Assembly: GCA_019321725.1 (NCBI GenBank)
Contig: CM033123.1
Location: 1,992,960-2,056,959 of the forward strand
Source: Paulownia fortunei
Lineage: Eukaryota > Streptophyta > Magnoliopsida > Lamiales > Paulowniaceae
Direction of reading: 5' to 3'
DNA: 64,000 bases
Shown: piece by piece, positions 53,201 to 64,000 of the stretch
Layout of the letters: each line of letters starts with the position of its first letter
How positions within the stretch are numbered: position 1 is the first letter of the stretch
Translations under genes and position numbers: made by a program
Notes under the pieces: generated by a model
Database searches by the model: none
Seen by the model: only the letters and a program-made list of their open reading frames with translations
Told to the model about the DNA's origin: nothing

Positions 53201-54667
53201 TCTCCTGGCCTTGCAATTTGGAGAACTTGGATTCCTAGCCAATCTGGTGTTGACCTGACCTGTTGTTTATCAGTTATCAAGAGCATCACATTTGAGGATC
53301 TAAATAAGGCAATAACAGGAGCAAGTGCAGTTCTCTTCCTTTTATCAGAATACATTCCCATTGAGCTCCAGAAGAAACGGCTTCATGACCTTGTTATGCT
53401 GCTACCTTCTGGTTCTCGCTTGCCCCTTCTTATCTTGAGTGGCTCTGGCAAGGATGAGTCTGATTCCTCTAACATAGCTAAACTTTTAGGGCTCCATGAC
53501 ATTGACAAATCAAGGGTGATTATGTCTTACATTACTTTTCTTAAAGACACAGATATGAAAAAGTTGGATGGATTTTTCAGCGACAAACATCTAAGAGGAG
53601 GACTTGAATGGCTGGCTAGTGAATCACCCCCACAGGTTGTTGTCAGAGGAACAAAAACACGTGAATTGGTTCTGTCCCACTTAAATTCTACCCTGGAGAT
53701 TCTTGATGAGATGAATACTCACAGAGTTAGTCCTAATAACTGCATCTCAGCTGTCAATGAAGCTTTGGATCGATCCATGAAGGAAGTGGCTGCTGCTGCC
53801 TGTGCAAATCCCACTGGTTGGCCTTGTCCTGAAATTAACCTGCTTGAGGAGTCCAGTAACGAGTACAGAGCCGCAACGTGGTACTTGCCTAGCATAGGAT
53901 GGAGCTTAGCCTCGAGAACTGAAGTGCTGATGTGTGCATTGAATGATTCCAAGCTCCCTGCTTTGGAGGATGACCTGTCTTGGTTATCTAGAGGTCTTAA
54001 TATTGGTGATGATATGGAGAACCAGAAATCATGCCTTGAAAATTGCTTAATCAACTATTTAACAAAGACTAGTCAGATGATGGGAGTAGCCTTGGCCCAA
54101 AAAGAGGCAGTTATAGTGCTTCAAAAGTGCACCCGGCTTGAGCTTCATAATACTACCTATTACATCATTCCAGAGTGGGTTTCAATTTTTCGAAGGATAT
54201 TCAGTTGGCGGCTAATGAATTTAACTAGTGGGGAAGTGTCTTCAACGTATGTCTTGGTGCAACATTACTCTTCCGCTCCAAGTTCTGAAGTCCTGGATAA
54301 CTTGGAATCAAAAGCTATTACGTTTTTGCCTTCTTATGTTGTCCATCCATCACTCGATGAATTGGTTGAAGTTGGCTGTCGCCCTTGGGGATTGGGGTCA
54401 AATCATACGGAATGTGAAGCCTTTCAACCGTGGTCACCTATGGCTTCTGATGGTGCTGATGTTCCGACATCCAATGACAATGTCATCTTGATGGAGAATG
54501 AAGATAAGAGTTCCCAGGATAGCATATTGACAAGTTATGACCATTCAGCAACGGAAGAAAATCACACTACTAAAGCTACTAAAGAAGCCGATAAATTAAG
54601 AGAATTGTTGGAGAAGTGTAATATTATGCAAAACATGATTGACGAGAAGTTGTCACTCTATTTTTGA
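41287..54667 (+). CDS. SAC3B: SAC3 family protein B (SAC3/GANP, TREX-2 mRNA-export scaffold)
   Basis: Scaffold of the TREX-2 complex that couples transcription to mRNA export at the nuclear pore. The 18 exons are 41287-41405, 43242-43331, 43937-44167, 44578-44703, 45216-45458, 46073-46189, 47172-47414, 48201-48377, 48468-48724, 49153-49253, 49362-49577, 50183-50410, 50487-50578, 50677-50770, 51171-51263, 51347-52119, 52199-52313 and 52904-54667: 5079 bp, 1692 residues, all in frame. The start MAFRGFGK resembles the Arabidopsis protein. Residues 1-525 are Ser/Pro-rich with repeated PLPKRTRSP. The SAC3/PCI domain (about 525-810) starts with GLCPDMCP followed by ETERAERER and includes QLYDDHRKKGIHVPSEREFRGYY. 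The C-terminal half has a basic helix (RIWKRHATKKRDLRERKQ, about residue 1067) and a long region ending in a short coiled coil. Exon 2 resembles exon 6 and exon 5 resembles exon 7, reflecting an internal duplication. Confidence 0.94.
42513..47420 (+). repeat. Intragenic segmental duplication within SAC3B (introns 1-7)
   Basis: A segment from about 42513 to 45460 is repeated in diverged, shortened form from about 45733 to 47420. Intron starts match (GCTTGGGTTTTA at 42513 and 45733). Exon 2 matches exon 6 (YRDLDA, PSPPL, SSRP), exon 5 matches exon 7 (both exactly 243 bp; TYQSG/SYQSG, QTKH, PLPKRTRSPT, SDGH), and intron sequence before exons 5 and 7 also matches. Exons 3 and 4 have no intact partner in the second copy. 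Confidence 0.85.
49002..49034. repeat. CCTT tetranucleotide microsatellite in a SAC3B intron
   Basis: About eight uninterrupted TTCC units lie in the intron after the ninth SAC3B exon. It is also a pyrimidine tract on the sense strand, about 120 bases before the next acceptor. Confidence 0.85.
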
Positions 54668-56309
54668 TATAGTATCTTTTTTCATGAATTTTGTGGCCTA
54701 TGTGAATCATATGAAGAACCTGACAGCTATGTACTTAATGTGAAGAATAGTTTGTGCATCTTCAGACAGGCAACAGCTTTAGATGTTTGCCCCTTGTTTG
54801 TGATATCCCATTTCACACTTCACTGTTACACCCTGCAGAGGGCCAGCTTGGATTTGACTTTAAAGGCTTTCTGCATGGAGCCTTCTGTGTGTGTGTGTGT
54901 GTGTGTTTCCACACGATGTTTGCTTAGCAGCTAGTGCTCAGTTGTTTAATTTTCATTTCTGGGAACCGTTCTATTATCGGGATGCAATGGCTTTGGAGAA
55001 ATAGATACCAATAACAACTCATCAATCTAGGCATTTCAGTGAAAGAACATAGTTATTTGATACACACATTATAGATTGCCAGGTAATTTGATACTCTCAT
55101 ATTCTTGGGATTTATGACATGAAGTTCATGTTTACCAACAGCTCCTTAAACAGGTTCCTTACTAATAATCAGCTCGTACGACCATGCAATCTACCCACAA
55201 AATCCTATTAATAATCCTACTTGTCAACAATTTGCATCATCATTAAGTGATCTGAAAGTCTGCTACAAATTTTCAAATCAGACTGCCACCAGAAAAGGAT
55301 AACGTGGTGTTCACCGTCTACATAAGCGTGCTATTCTGCTGAACAGGTTGTCTTGCCATCAACAAAACCATAAAGCACAAACATAGTAAACAAATTCAAG
55401 GATGATGACAATAGATAAGCACCAAACGGAGACTAAAAAGCTATGGAAACTTCCTGTTAAGTCTTCTCTCACTGAAACAAGAATAATAAGAAATGTCTAA
55501 ATAAAAAAAAGGGCAAAAAAACTTATTTTCTTCTATTTTCTCTCTGTTTTTGTTGTATTGACTCTTTTTCTTGTGTCTGTTCGGGGTTTGGGGAGGGAGG
55601 GAGGGAGGGAGGGAGGGAGGGAGGGGAAGAGTGGGACTCACTTTCACAAGCAAGAATAACACACATCAGAGAGTTGAGGCCACTGGTGCATACGAGACTA
55701 ACATCCGGCCTTTGATCCACAGGCAAAATGGTATGATAAGGCGTGTTTCAAAGAGATCACTTCCAACTGAACAGAAAACTTCTAACTTCTAATCCAGGAG
55801 TCAAATTCCTATCTGGAGTTCCTCCTCCATCGCATCAAATTTAATATTTCACTTCCATTACAGGCATCAACACCTGGCTATTGCAATTGAAAAAATACAT
55901 CAGAAATTAAAATGAACAAAACAAAACAAACATATGAAAACTAAGTCTGGATGACTTGAATTGGCTACTAGTGGCTGACAGCATTCGGTATCTGACCAGC
56001 AACACTTGGCTAGTAGCAAGAATGCCTGTTTGCCAATGCATCGGACTTCAATAACAAAACATACAGCTTCTCAAATCATTGACGTAAAAACAGAACACAT
56101 GAGAAATAAAGAAATGTTGTCAAAGCATCACTTGAAGTAAACCAAACCACAGGCAACCATATATCTTAGAAGTTGAACTAATTGAAGTGTACATCTCTGC
56201 ATTATAATCATCACAAATATTTCTGCTACTTTCTAGATGATTAACCAAAAGTAAATCTGGTATTAAGAATGAGAAAATCCATGAGCTGCTAATGTAAGAA
56301 CCCAATGAT
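54668..56309. other. Intergenic region between convergent SAC3B and PP2C35 genes
   Basis: Contains the SAC3B 3' UTR (with a TG run at about 54888-54906) and the PP2C35 3' UTR. No coding region is supported. A G-rich GGGA array lies at 55590-55626. Confidence 0.55.
55590..55626 (+). repeat. GGGA tetranucleotide array, potential G-quadruplex
   Basis: About eight consecutive GGGA units on the plus strand, flanked by GGGG runs. Runs of three G separated by single A bases satisfy the usual G-quadruplex pattern several times over. It lies in the spacer between two convergent genes. Confidence 0.85.
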
Positions 56310-58246
56310 TTATACATTATTCAAGTCTTTAATGTGTACAATGATGATTGTTATATCATCTGTCCGATTTTCATGCTCTAACCATAATTTGTATGATTCA
56401 CTGGCAATGGCAGAACAAGCATCCCTGGGATCAGCATATTTATTGACCTGCTTGGATGGAAGAAACGAAGAAAATCAGATACAACAGAGGAGATAAAGAT
56501 TGGATAACTAATAATAATCACTTATGAGGGTTTCTAGATATAGTATCAGTACCTCATGGTGCTTTTAAGAGTGAAAAACGGAATAATTTCTGTCTCACCT
56601 TCATTAATGAATAAGTGGAGGAAATGCGAGTAATTAAATAGTGAACCGAATTCATTATCACTTCAAATGCATTACAAAAAAATTGCGCACACAGAAGTTT
56701 AATGCATCTGACAGTAATCAAAGTGAAATTAATCCTTTATTCTTCAGGTCACAGCCATTAAATATTTTTCTTTATTACGCAGATTATGCAGGAAATGCTC
56801 TAACTCCTCACTTTCTAAGATACATAAAGTAGTTGCTAAGAATTGCCAACCTGGGCATGCCAAGAATGGTTTCTTTTAGGTGAATAAACACAAAATGATA
56901 CTAGAAAGAAAGATCCTACATTTTTACAAACAGTAACAACTAAAAAAGCATAACACATTTCTGTTTCTAAAAATCAACCTTCACTGCAATTGCATTTATT
57001 GCTTTCACCATAATTGAAGCAATGCACAATTTATTTTGAATGAATTTCTCTAAGCATAGGAGCAAAAGAAGAGTAGTCCTTTACTTATAAACTTCCAGAA
57101 TTAACTAAAGATTTTGAAATAAAGGCTCGTGTGTGTGTGTGTGTGGAATTTATATATACGACTGAGCTTGGATTTTTCTGCATCAGTGATTTTTGATAAA
57201 TACCAACGACTGATAGCAACGAGGGTAAAAGGGACACGCTGCAATCAATAAACTTCCAGTCATGCAGCAGATCTACAATGAGAAATAAGGGCAACAAACA
57301 CATAAAATTTCAGCATCAATACACATAACCGTACCATGTCCACAACGGTTTGGCTGGATAGGAACTCAAAAACCCCATCACTCGCAACAACAAAGAAAGG
57401 ATGGCTAGATGTAAGCTGCACCGTGGACACCTCTGGATCAGCAACCACACCTATCTTCTCTGCCGTGCTATCACCAACACTTCGTGTAAATGCAGTCCCA
57501 GGATACATCCCATTTTGAACCCACAATCTCGGTGGATCACTGCCCTCAGTCTCTTCATCCCCCCAAGATTGAATTCTAGGATCCTTAAGCCCTTCCACTT
57601 GATCCACACTCAAAACCCTAGCCCCACAAAGCTTCACTCTTTCACATTCATCTTTTCTGAAAGGTGTCTGATCATATGACAAGTCTTGAGCAAGAACTCT
57701 ATTCCCTTCCTTGACAGCTATAACCGCTCTCGAATCCCCAACATTTGCCACATAAAGCTTATCCCCAATGATGAGAGCCGTAATAGCTGTAGTACCACTC
57801 ATGGAATCATCTATATCACTATTACGAAGTTCATCATTTGTTGTCAAAAATGCCGTACTATAAGCCTTAACAGGATCATCCAACAATGCAGCATCATCCA
57901 ACAATTTTTCAACAAGTCTATCCTTAACAAAATTCGAGCATTGTGCGCCAGACAGACCGTGCCCATCAAACACACCAAAGAAATGCACATTTGGGTTAGC
58001 CTGAATGTTTGTTCTGATACAGTAACTATCTTGATTTTCCTTATCAGGGGTTTCAGGGTAATAACCACGCTGGGTAAGCACAGAATAAGATAACCTGAAA
58101 TTGTGAGAAGGAACATCAACAACATCTAAAGACGTATTTGCAAGAATATGAGTATTCTGACCGGGATATACACCCAATTCTTCCTTGTTATCGCCATCCG
58201 AAGATGGTGGATATCTTCTGCAACACTTCCCCTGAATACAACCCAT
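56310..58246 (-). CDS. Protein phosphatase 2C, PP2C35 type
   Basis: Mn/Mg-dependent Ser/Thr phosphatase. The two coding exons are 58246-57335 and 56447-56310 (1050 bp, 349 residues), joined in phase 0 at [13 protein letters not shown]. The sequence follows Arabidopsis PP2C35 (At3g06270, recalled) closely. Metal-binding and catalytic blocks are intact: [68 protein letters not shown] and [12 protein letters not shown]. The N-terminus MGCIQGKCC has Gly2 for possible N-myristoylation and Cys residues for palmitoylation, so plasma-membrane attachment is likely. A longer frame upstream (from 58354) adds a hydrophobic stretch not known in the family and would abolish lipidation, so I chose the MGC start. 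The target is unknown. Confidence 0.94.
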
Positions 58247-59530
58247 TTTCCAACGGAAATTCAAGAACCTGGGAAAAAAACTCCAACTTGCACACCAATT
58301 GCTTGGCAAAAGTCCTGAAAGAAACTTAGGCATGAAGAGTACAACTAAACTCACAAAGTAATGTGATTCTTGCGGAAAATGGCGAGAATGGCTTCTCTAA
58401 ATCCAACATTATCAAGTTTTGATGAAATTATCAAATGGGTTTTCCATATAAAGATAAAAAGAAACCCCCAAAGGCGGTTTCTTGGAATTGAATACTAATT
58501 ATTAAATGATAAGGCTCTATATTCTTGAATAAACGAAAGCAAGGGCTTCTTCTTTCTTTTCTCTTACTTTCTTTTTCACGAAGAAAATTGGAATTAAGAT
58601 TGGAATAACCCAATCAACAAGAAATGATCACAGAGAAAAAAAATAAATTCAGTTGACATGGAGAAGACTCGTGCTTGCAGAAAAAAGGGAAATAATAAAT
58701 CCCTAAAATCAACCCTAATTACAAGCAAAAGGCAGAGCTTTTTGGTTTTTGATCAAACAATAGAAATGGCTTTTTGTCAAATTGGCATAGAAAGAGGAGG
58801 AGGTGGGGTAGGGTTTGTGGGCCCCGCAGAAGGAAAATTGTACTTTTTGCCAGAAGAAATCAAGATCATCAACAAAATTCTTTTAAATGCCAAAGATATC
58901 TAAAAAAATAGAGTATTTACTTGAAGAATTTTAATTTTGGAAAAAAAAAGAGTGATAATCGATTTATATATTTAAAAAAGAAAAAGAAAAGGAGGAGAGG
59001 TTGAAATTGTATGATATTATATGCTGCCAGGTTTTGGTTTCATGTTGTTTTGTAGTCTGTGTAGGGGGGAAATTCTCTAAAAAGCCCATGGTTTTTCAAT
59101 ATTTTAAGGAACAAATTAAAAGTTAGGTGATAGAGGCAAGAATAATAAGACAAGGATTATTATTAATTTTATCCTCTTAACCCTTTTATTTTTGTGAATG
59201 GAATTCTTTTTTAATCAAAATGATACCTTGGTTGGAGTGACATTTGATTATTTGAAGATCCTTGATCTCTTTTCTGATTTGTTAATAAAATTAATATCAT
59301 TCACAATTTAAATTCGAATTTGAAATTCATAAAATTGAATTATAATTTTAAGATGCATTGCTTAAAATGTTATTCTTGGATGGGAAAAGAAGTATGTAAT
59401 GCATCTCAATTCAAGAAAAAATTATATCTTTGAGAAAAAAAAATGTAGTAAAGTAGTTTTACTAAAAGGAGAATAAGAGTTTTTTGTTTTTGGACGAGTG
59501 ATATAGGTACTGTAAGATATTTTTTTAAAA

Positions 59531-59684
59531 AAAAAATATGTTTGAATATGAATATATTTTTAAAAAATAATATATAGATGAAAGATAAAAGTATAATGAT
59601 AAGATATTTGAATGTGAATATAGAAATGAAAAATTATATTTTTTAATATTTTTTAGGAGAAACTCACATCCAAACACATTTTTG
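59531..59684. mobile_element. Possible small MITE
   Basis: The sequence near 59531-59552 (AAATATGTTTGAATATGAAT) and the reverse complement of about 59663-59684 (AAATGTGTTTGGATGTGA) are similar inverted termini around an AT-rich core that repeats the same motif (GATATTTGAATGTGAATA). No clear target duplication was found, so this is tentative. Confidence 0.3.
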
Positions 59685-60639
59685 TGAATATATGAAAAAT
59701 TAGATTAAGGTCGAAATATTTGTAACCTACTTAATCGTATAGTATCTGATGATGTGAGCAAATTTTAGAATTAATATTAGAACTTACAGTGCCAAGAGGG
59801 ATTTTTGAGACTGATTGGACAACAGTGCATTTTTGCAAAATAAAAGCTTCGGAATCGTCCCTAAAGATAGATAATTCAATGCTTAAATTAGTCATTTTGT
59901 TGAAAATTTAATGAAAGTGAAAATTTAAGATTGCGCATCCTTCTTACCTAAAGTCAAGTTCTATGTATTTGAAATGTTAAACTTTAATATTTTACGTGTA
60001 TATGATAAAGGACACTCTCAGGAGTTGAGCTCTATAGCTCAATTACAGTTAAATTATAAGATTTTAACATGTCATTGCATTAATTTCTTTAGTTCAATTA
60101 TAATTAGATTAAGAAATTTTAATATGTACTGCATTTTAGTCATGTCACATGTCCAATTATAGAAAAATGAATATCATCAATGTCCCATACATGTTCACTT
60201 TCTAAGATCTTGAATCTTGACCAATTGATACTACGTATATCCTGATTGGTTCACTTTCCATCAAATTATGAAACCATTGCATGTATGGTTGAAGTGTCAA
60301 ACTTCTTATCTTGATGTCTCTAAAAGCATCTATGTTTTTATTTAGGTTGTCATGTTGTGTTACACATGTTTTCCCATAGGCTGAGTTGTCTTGTTTTGCT
60401 ACACAAGTTTCCTTAGTATGAGAATCTTGGGATAACCTCAACCAAGTTGTGTATCTCTTCTTCTAACATTTTGTTTTTTTTTTTTTTCATGGAATTTTGT
60501 GAGCCATCAATTATTTGTTGGATATGATTTATCAAGATTGATGATAATTCTAGATTTTTCCAATGATATGGTTCATGTAAAAAAAAGGAAAAAGGAAAAA
60601 GAAAAAACAAAATGGAGAAAATATTACTAAATGTCTTAC

Positions 60640-60738
60640 TTATTAAAGAAATAGATGAGATAATTTGATAGTAGTTATTCGATTTTTATGAATAGAACAA
60701 AGACTTTATTTTTAAATAAAACAAATCAAAAAATAGAA

Positions 60739-60778
<40 letters not shown>

Positions 60779-61450
60779 TAGTTTTACAAATGAAGTTCAC
60801 ATATTTTATATCTAAAATATTATACATTTAAACTAATCAAAAAGAAAATAGATAATTGATAGTTTTCAGCTTTTTACTTAATTGATAAATAAGAAAACAG
60901 AAGATATAATATGTAGTTGTTGAAGATATTACTTATTTAAATAAGTTAAAATTAGAACCCATAATTGATAGTAGTTTTCTATTTTTTTACATTTGGTGCA
61001 AAAGGTTTTACGGTTAAGAGTATTACTTAATAATGTAAAATAAAAAAATAGATGATATAATACGTAATTTTTTTTTAATTTACAAATAGATAAAAAAAAA
61101 ATTATTTAAAAATAATAATTATTTAAAATAGTACTTTTTTAAGTTTTTCATATGTAGCAAGAAAAAAATAACTATTAAAATCAATACTTAACAAAGTAAA
61201 ATAAAAATAGACTATATAATACATATTGTTGTTTTAATTCTACAAAACTTTTCTATTACTTAATTAAAAAAAATCATAATCAGAAGATATTATATAATCA
61301 TTACTTAATAAAGTAATTAAAAAAATAGACTATATTATACATATAGTTGTTTTTAATTCAACAAATGGAGAAAAACACTTTTCTATTACTTAATTAAAAA
61401 ATCAAATAAATATTTTTTTTAATTTCTATAAATGGAGCAAAACGTTAAAC
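60640..61450. repeat. Degenerate AT-rich direct repeats
   Basis: Motifs such as TACTTAA.AAAGTAAAATAAAAAATAGA.TATATAATACATA followed by GTT.TTTTAATT.CAACAAA recur at about 61021, 61186 and 61303, with CTTTTCTATTACTTAATTAAAAAA at 61246 and 61377. Spacing is irregular, about 115-165 bp. Related, weaker copies extend left to about 60640. A TA dinucleotide run lies just before the last of these. Confidence 0.55.
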
Positions 61451-63447
61451 AAATAAAAGTTAGAAGAGATAATGGATAATTATTTCAATTTAAACAATAG
61501 TTTTTTTTTTCAATTTCACATATAACATATGATGCTTTTAATCCTCAATATTTTGTATATATCAAATAGGAGTGGTATATTACTCATTCTAGAGGAAATA
61601 TTTAATCAAAAGACACAATTTCACAACCAGTTTCGCAGCTCCTGCGCGTGTTAGCCACCTTCGTTAATTGTTGACGGAGTGGGAGTTTTGTGTAAATATT
61701 TTAATAGCAAAACGATTTTGAAGATATTTTCAAATATAGGAGGGTTTTTTTGTAATTCTGCAAAACACATGGGATTTTGTAAATTTTACCTCAAGCATTG
61801 GGCTTATAAGAATGCATTGGGCTTAGGCCTCTTTATCGGACCATCTTTGAGAAATGGCCCACAATGAGGCCCAATTTCAGTATCAGACAAGGTGCCAAAC
61901 CGGATTTCCGGCCCAACAAATATCTTATTCAGTGATTACTACAGTTCATAGGTAAGACTTAATTTTCATGCGCATGCCTTTGTAATTTGTGAGTTAAATA
62001 GGACAATAAACAGCAGCCCTTTTTTGTTTTTTAAATATTTGACCTGTTTTAGTTAGGAAAAAGGTGATATTCATTTTAAAATTGAATAAGATGTCGGGTA
62101 AGCAATATAGCAATTTATATACTAGTTCAAGAATATTAAATTGTTGTCTTAACATCAAAATGTCATTAGTCATTTAATAATCACAAAAAGGTAAAAGGTA
62201 AACAAAAAATCTATTGAAAGTAGTCTTTGTTGAGCCCATATGTTATATTATGTTTTTATTGTCATAGAGGTGTAAGAGATGTTATACCCAATTATATGTA
62301 TTGGACATGTATTTCACCATATATTTTACATACACTGATATATATATATATATTTATATACTTAAATAAAAATAAATATATAGCGATATGCACGTTTAAC
62401 ACACATAATGTAGCCATCTATGATACCATAAACTTACATCGCGGATTATTTCATGCTACTCTAAGTCAGTTTCGAATTTATTGATGTAAGATAATGACAC
62501 AAACACACATATATTTATATATATTATGAATATATAATTATATTTGTATATAACTAACTAATTGAAAGTAATAGTCATTCTGATTTTCTCCTCCTAGGCT
62601 ATGATTAAATATAAGTTCATTACACTTGGCCCCCCAAAGCATGCATGCATGCAAACTCTTTTTTTTTTTTTTTTTTTAAGGTTGAAGTATAAACAAGTGG
62701 CATGGGGAGCCCATTTAGATCAATAGAAAATCTGCAAACTGTTGATACTGTTTTAGGCATGCTTGCTGACCTTTTTTTCTTTTTTCTTTTTTCTTTTTTT
62801 TCTTGGGATGGTAGGATTCCAAATCTTATGATTTTGTTTAGTTAAATTGCTAATAAAGAAGAAAATATGAGATTGAGAAGAAACAAGAATGAGAATAAGA
62901 TGGCAACAAAGACAAAAACCAAAAGTTAAAAAAGCATGAGAAAGAGATGGTAGAAAGTTCATATAAACATGAAAAAAAAAAAACAAGAAAGAAAAAAAAA
63001 AGAACATATATATGAGCACTTTTGATAGATCTCCCCCACCCCACTAACTATAATATACTCCAATCTCAAAAATTTCTAGGCGTGCCAAATGTAAGTGGGG
63101 TGCAATATTATGATGAACCCAACACCATCTACAATAATATTCCCATCTCATCTTTTAATCACTAATTTTTTGCCCCAATTTTTATCTCTTCTAGACAAAG
63201 TCAACCCCACATTTGATGATCATCATCATCCAATTCAATGACATCAATTAGCATGCATAACCAATATTCATATTCCCCCACCCCACCCCCACCCCACCTC
63301 ACCACAAAAAAAAAAAGAAAAAAGAAAAGAATTCCACCTAAACCCTAAAAAGGTCCCCACTAATGTCCCCATGCACCTTTTAGTCTTTTAAACATCTAGG
63401 CACGTCCTCCACCACCACGACCACCGTTGCGCCACCACTCCCGCTGC

Positions 63448-64000
63448 CTACTTCCGACGAGTCGTGAATGTTTGGAAAACCACGGTCCCGGCATCCGGGA
63501 ACTCATCCGCCACCCGACTCCTCAACCTCATCCCTAGCGGCTCGATGGCCTTCGCCACCCCTCTCCATACCTCATGTCCGGTGGCGCACGTCGTTGAGAC
63601 TGATAGCGCAGCCGGCCGGAAAATCTTTACCACCTTTTGCAAGACCTCGAAAAACTCCTCCCTGTCATCATAAACCGAGCCCACACACTCGAAGCTAGCA
63701 TAGCTAAACCCATCCTCCGGGGTCACGTGCACAGTTGAATAACGGTTTCCGTCAATTCCGTTCATTGAGTAGCCACAAGGGTCAAAAGCATAGTCACAAA
63801 TGAGAGCATTCCTATTAACGTCCCTTATCCCCGTTACCTCCGTCATCTCTTTCCCGGCTGAGTCACCGGTTTTTCCATCATTGAACCGGCGGAAGAACTT
63901 CTTGGCCAAGACCCGGTCCAGCTCAGTCATGCAAATTTCCACAGTGTACAAATCATCTGCGTGCATGTCTTCCATAGCTACCATGTGCCCTTCATCACTA
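63448..64000 (-). CDS. SAMDC: S-adenosylmethionine decarboxylase proenzyme (SAMDC), C-terminal part
   Basis: Makes decarboxylated SAM, the aminopropyl donor for spermidine and spermine. Only the last ~184 codons are in the window; the gene continues past 64000, so the start, the pyruvoyl-forming cleavage site and the usual upstream ORFs are not visible. Visible family blocks are HADDLYTVEICMTELD, FDPCGYSMNG (with the Ser that acts in processing and catalysis) and STVHVTPEDGFSYASFE (with the conserved His). Plant SAMDC coding regions are normally intronless, and none is seen here. The 3' end is read to a TAG stop at 63448-63450. Confidence 0.95.
   Translation of the reverse strand, partial: SDEGHMVAMEDMHADDLYTVEICMTELDRVLAKKFFRRFNDGKTGDSAGKEMTEVTGIRDVNRNALICDYAFDPCGYSMNGIDGNRYSTVHVTPEDGFSYASFECVGSVYDDREEFFEVLQKVVKIFRPAALSVSTTCATGHEVWRGVAKAIEPLGMRLRSRVADEFPDAGTVVFQTFTTRRK

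Larger units (their letters stand above)
58430..63447. other. Long AT-rich intergenic region between PP2C35 and SAMDC
   Basis: The left end is the PP2C35 leader and promoter. The rest is very AT-rich with only chance frames. It includes a candidate MITE (59531-59684), a TA microsatellite (60741-60777), a degenerate AT-rich repeat block (about 60640-61450), a second TA run near 62337-62353, and C-rich CCCCACCCC tracts at 63278-63297 before the SAMDC 3' end. No protein gene or RNA gene could be supported. Confidence 0.5.

Noticed and set aside
58247..58354. N-terminal extension of the PP2C35 frame
   Set aside because: The family start MGC has a clear role in lipidation; the extension is hydrophobic, not known in orthologues, and most likely 5' UTR.

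Overview
This is nuclear DNA from a flowering plant, almost certainly a eudicot. The evidence is AT-rich intergenic DNA, GT-AG introns, a plastid-targeted multi-exon pyruvate,phosphate dikinase, a plant-type THIC gene with a 3'-UTR TPP riboswitch, and plant-specific families. I cannot name the species. All gene models were read from the sequence by joining exons that keep frame at splice sites, guided by recalled protein families; no transcript or database support was available.

Layout. 1-2990: AT-rich DNA with a Tourist-like MITE (1676-1909). 2991-7390 (+): THIC, four coding exons, a leader intron, and a 3' UTR carrying two candidate introns, a poly(A) signal and a TPP aptamer (7190-7305). 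About 8035-15425: an array of seven diverged copies of a roughly 1.1-kb unit, the largest unexplained structure here. 15754-24946 (-): chloroplastic PPDK, 20 coding exons, 967 codons, with one GC-AG intron and a fold-back element in another. 28265-32828 (-): an RF298/RF4/MIP1-type RING-HC E3 ligase. 36462-36935 (+): a 74-residue twin-CX9C protein resembling COA4. 38515-39840 (-): a cytosolic MSRB with an unusual Cys-rich tail. 41287-54667 (+): SAC3B, 18 exons, 1692 codons, with an internal duplication that created a second set of N-terminal exons. 56310-58246 (-): a PP2C35-type phosphatase with a Met-Gly-Cys N-terminus. 63448-64000 (-): the C-terminal part of S-adenosylmethionine decarboxylase, running off the window edge.

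The genes are unrelated housekeeping and metabolic genes (thiamine synthesis, pyruvate/PEP interconversion, ubiquitination, mitochondrial assembly, methionine repair, mRNA export, signalling, polyamines), as is normal for a plant chromosome arm; there is no operon or cluster logic. The less ordinary items are the 1.1-kb array between the 3' ends of THIC and PPDK, the exon duplication in SAC3B, the complete TPP-riboswitch splicing module, the PPDK intron fold-back, and the MSRB tail. I found no CRISPR array, no intact autonomous transposon and no virus-like gene.
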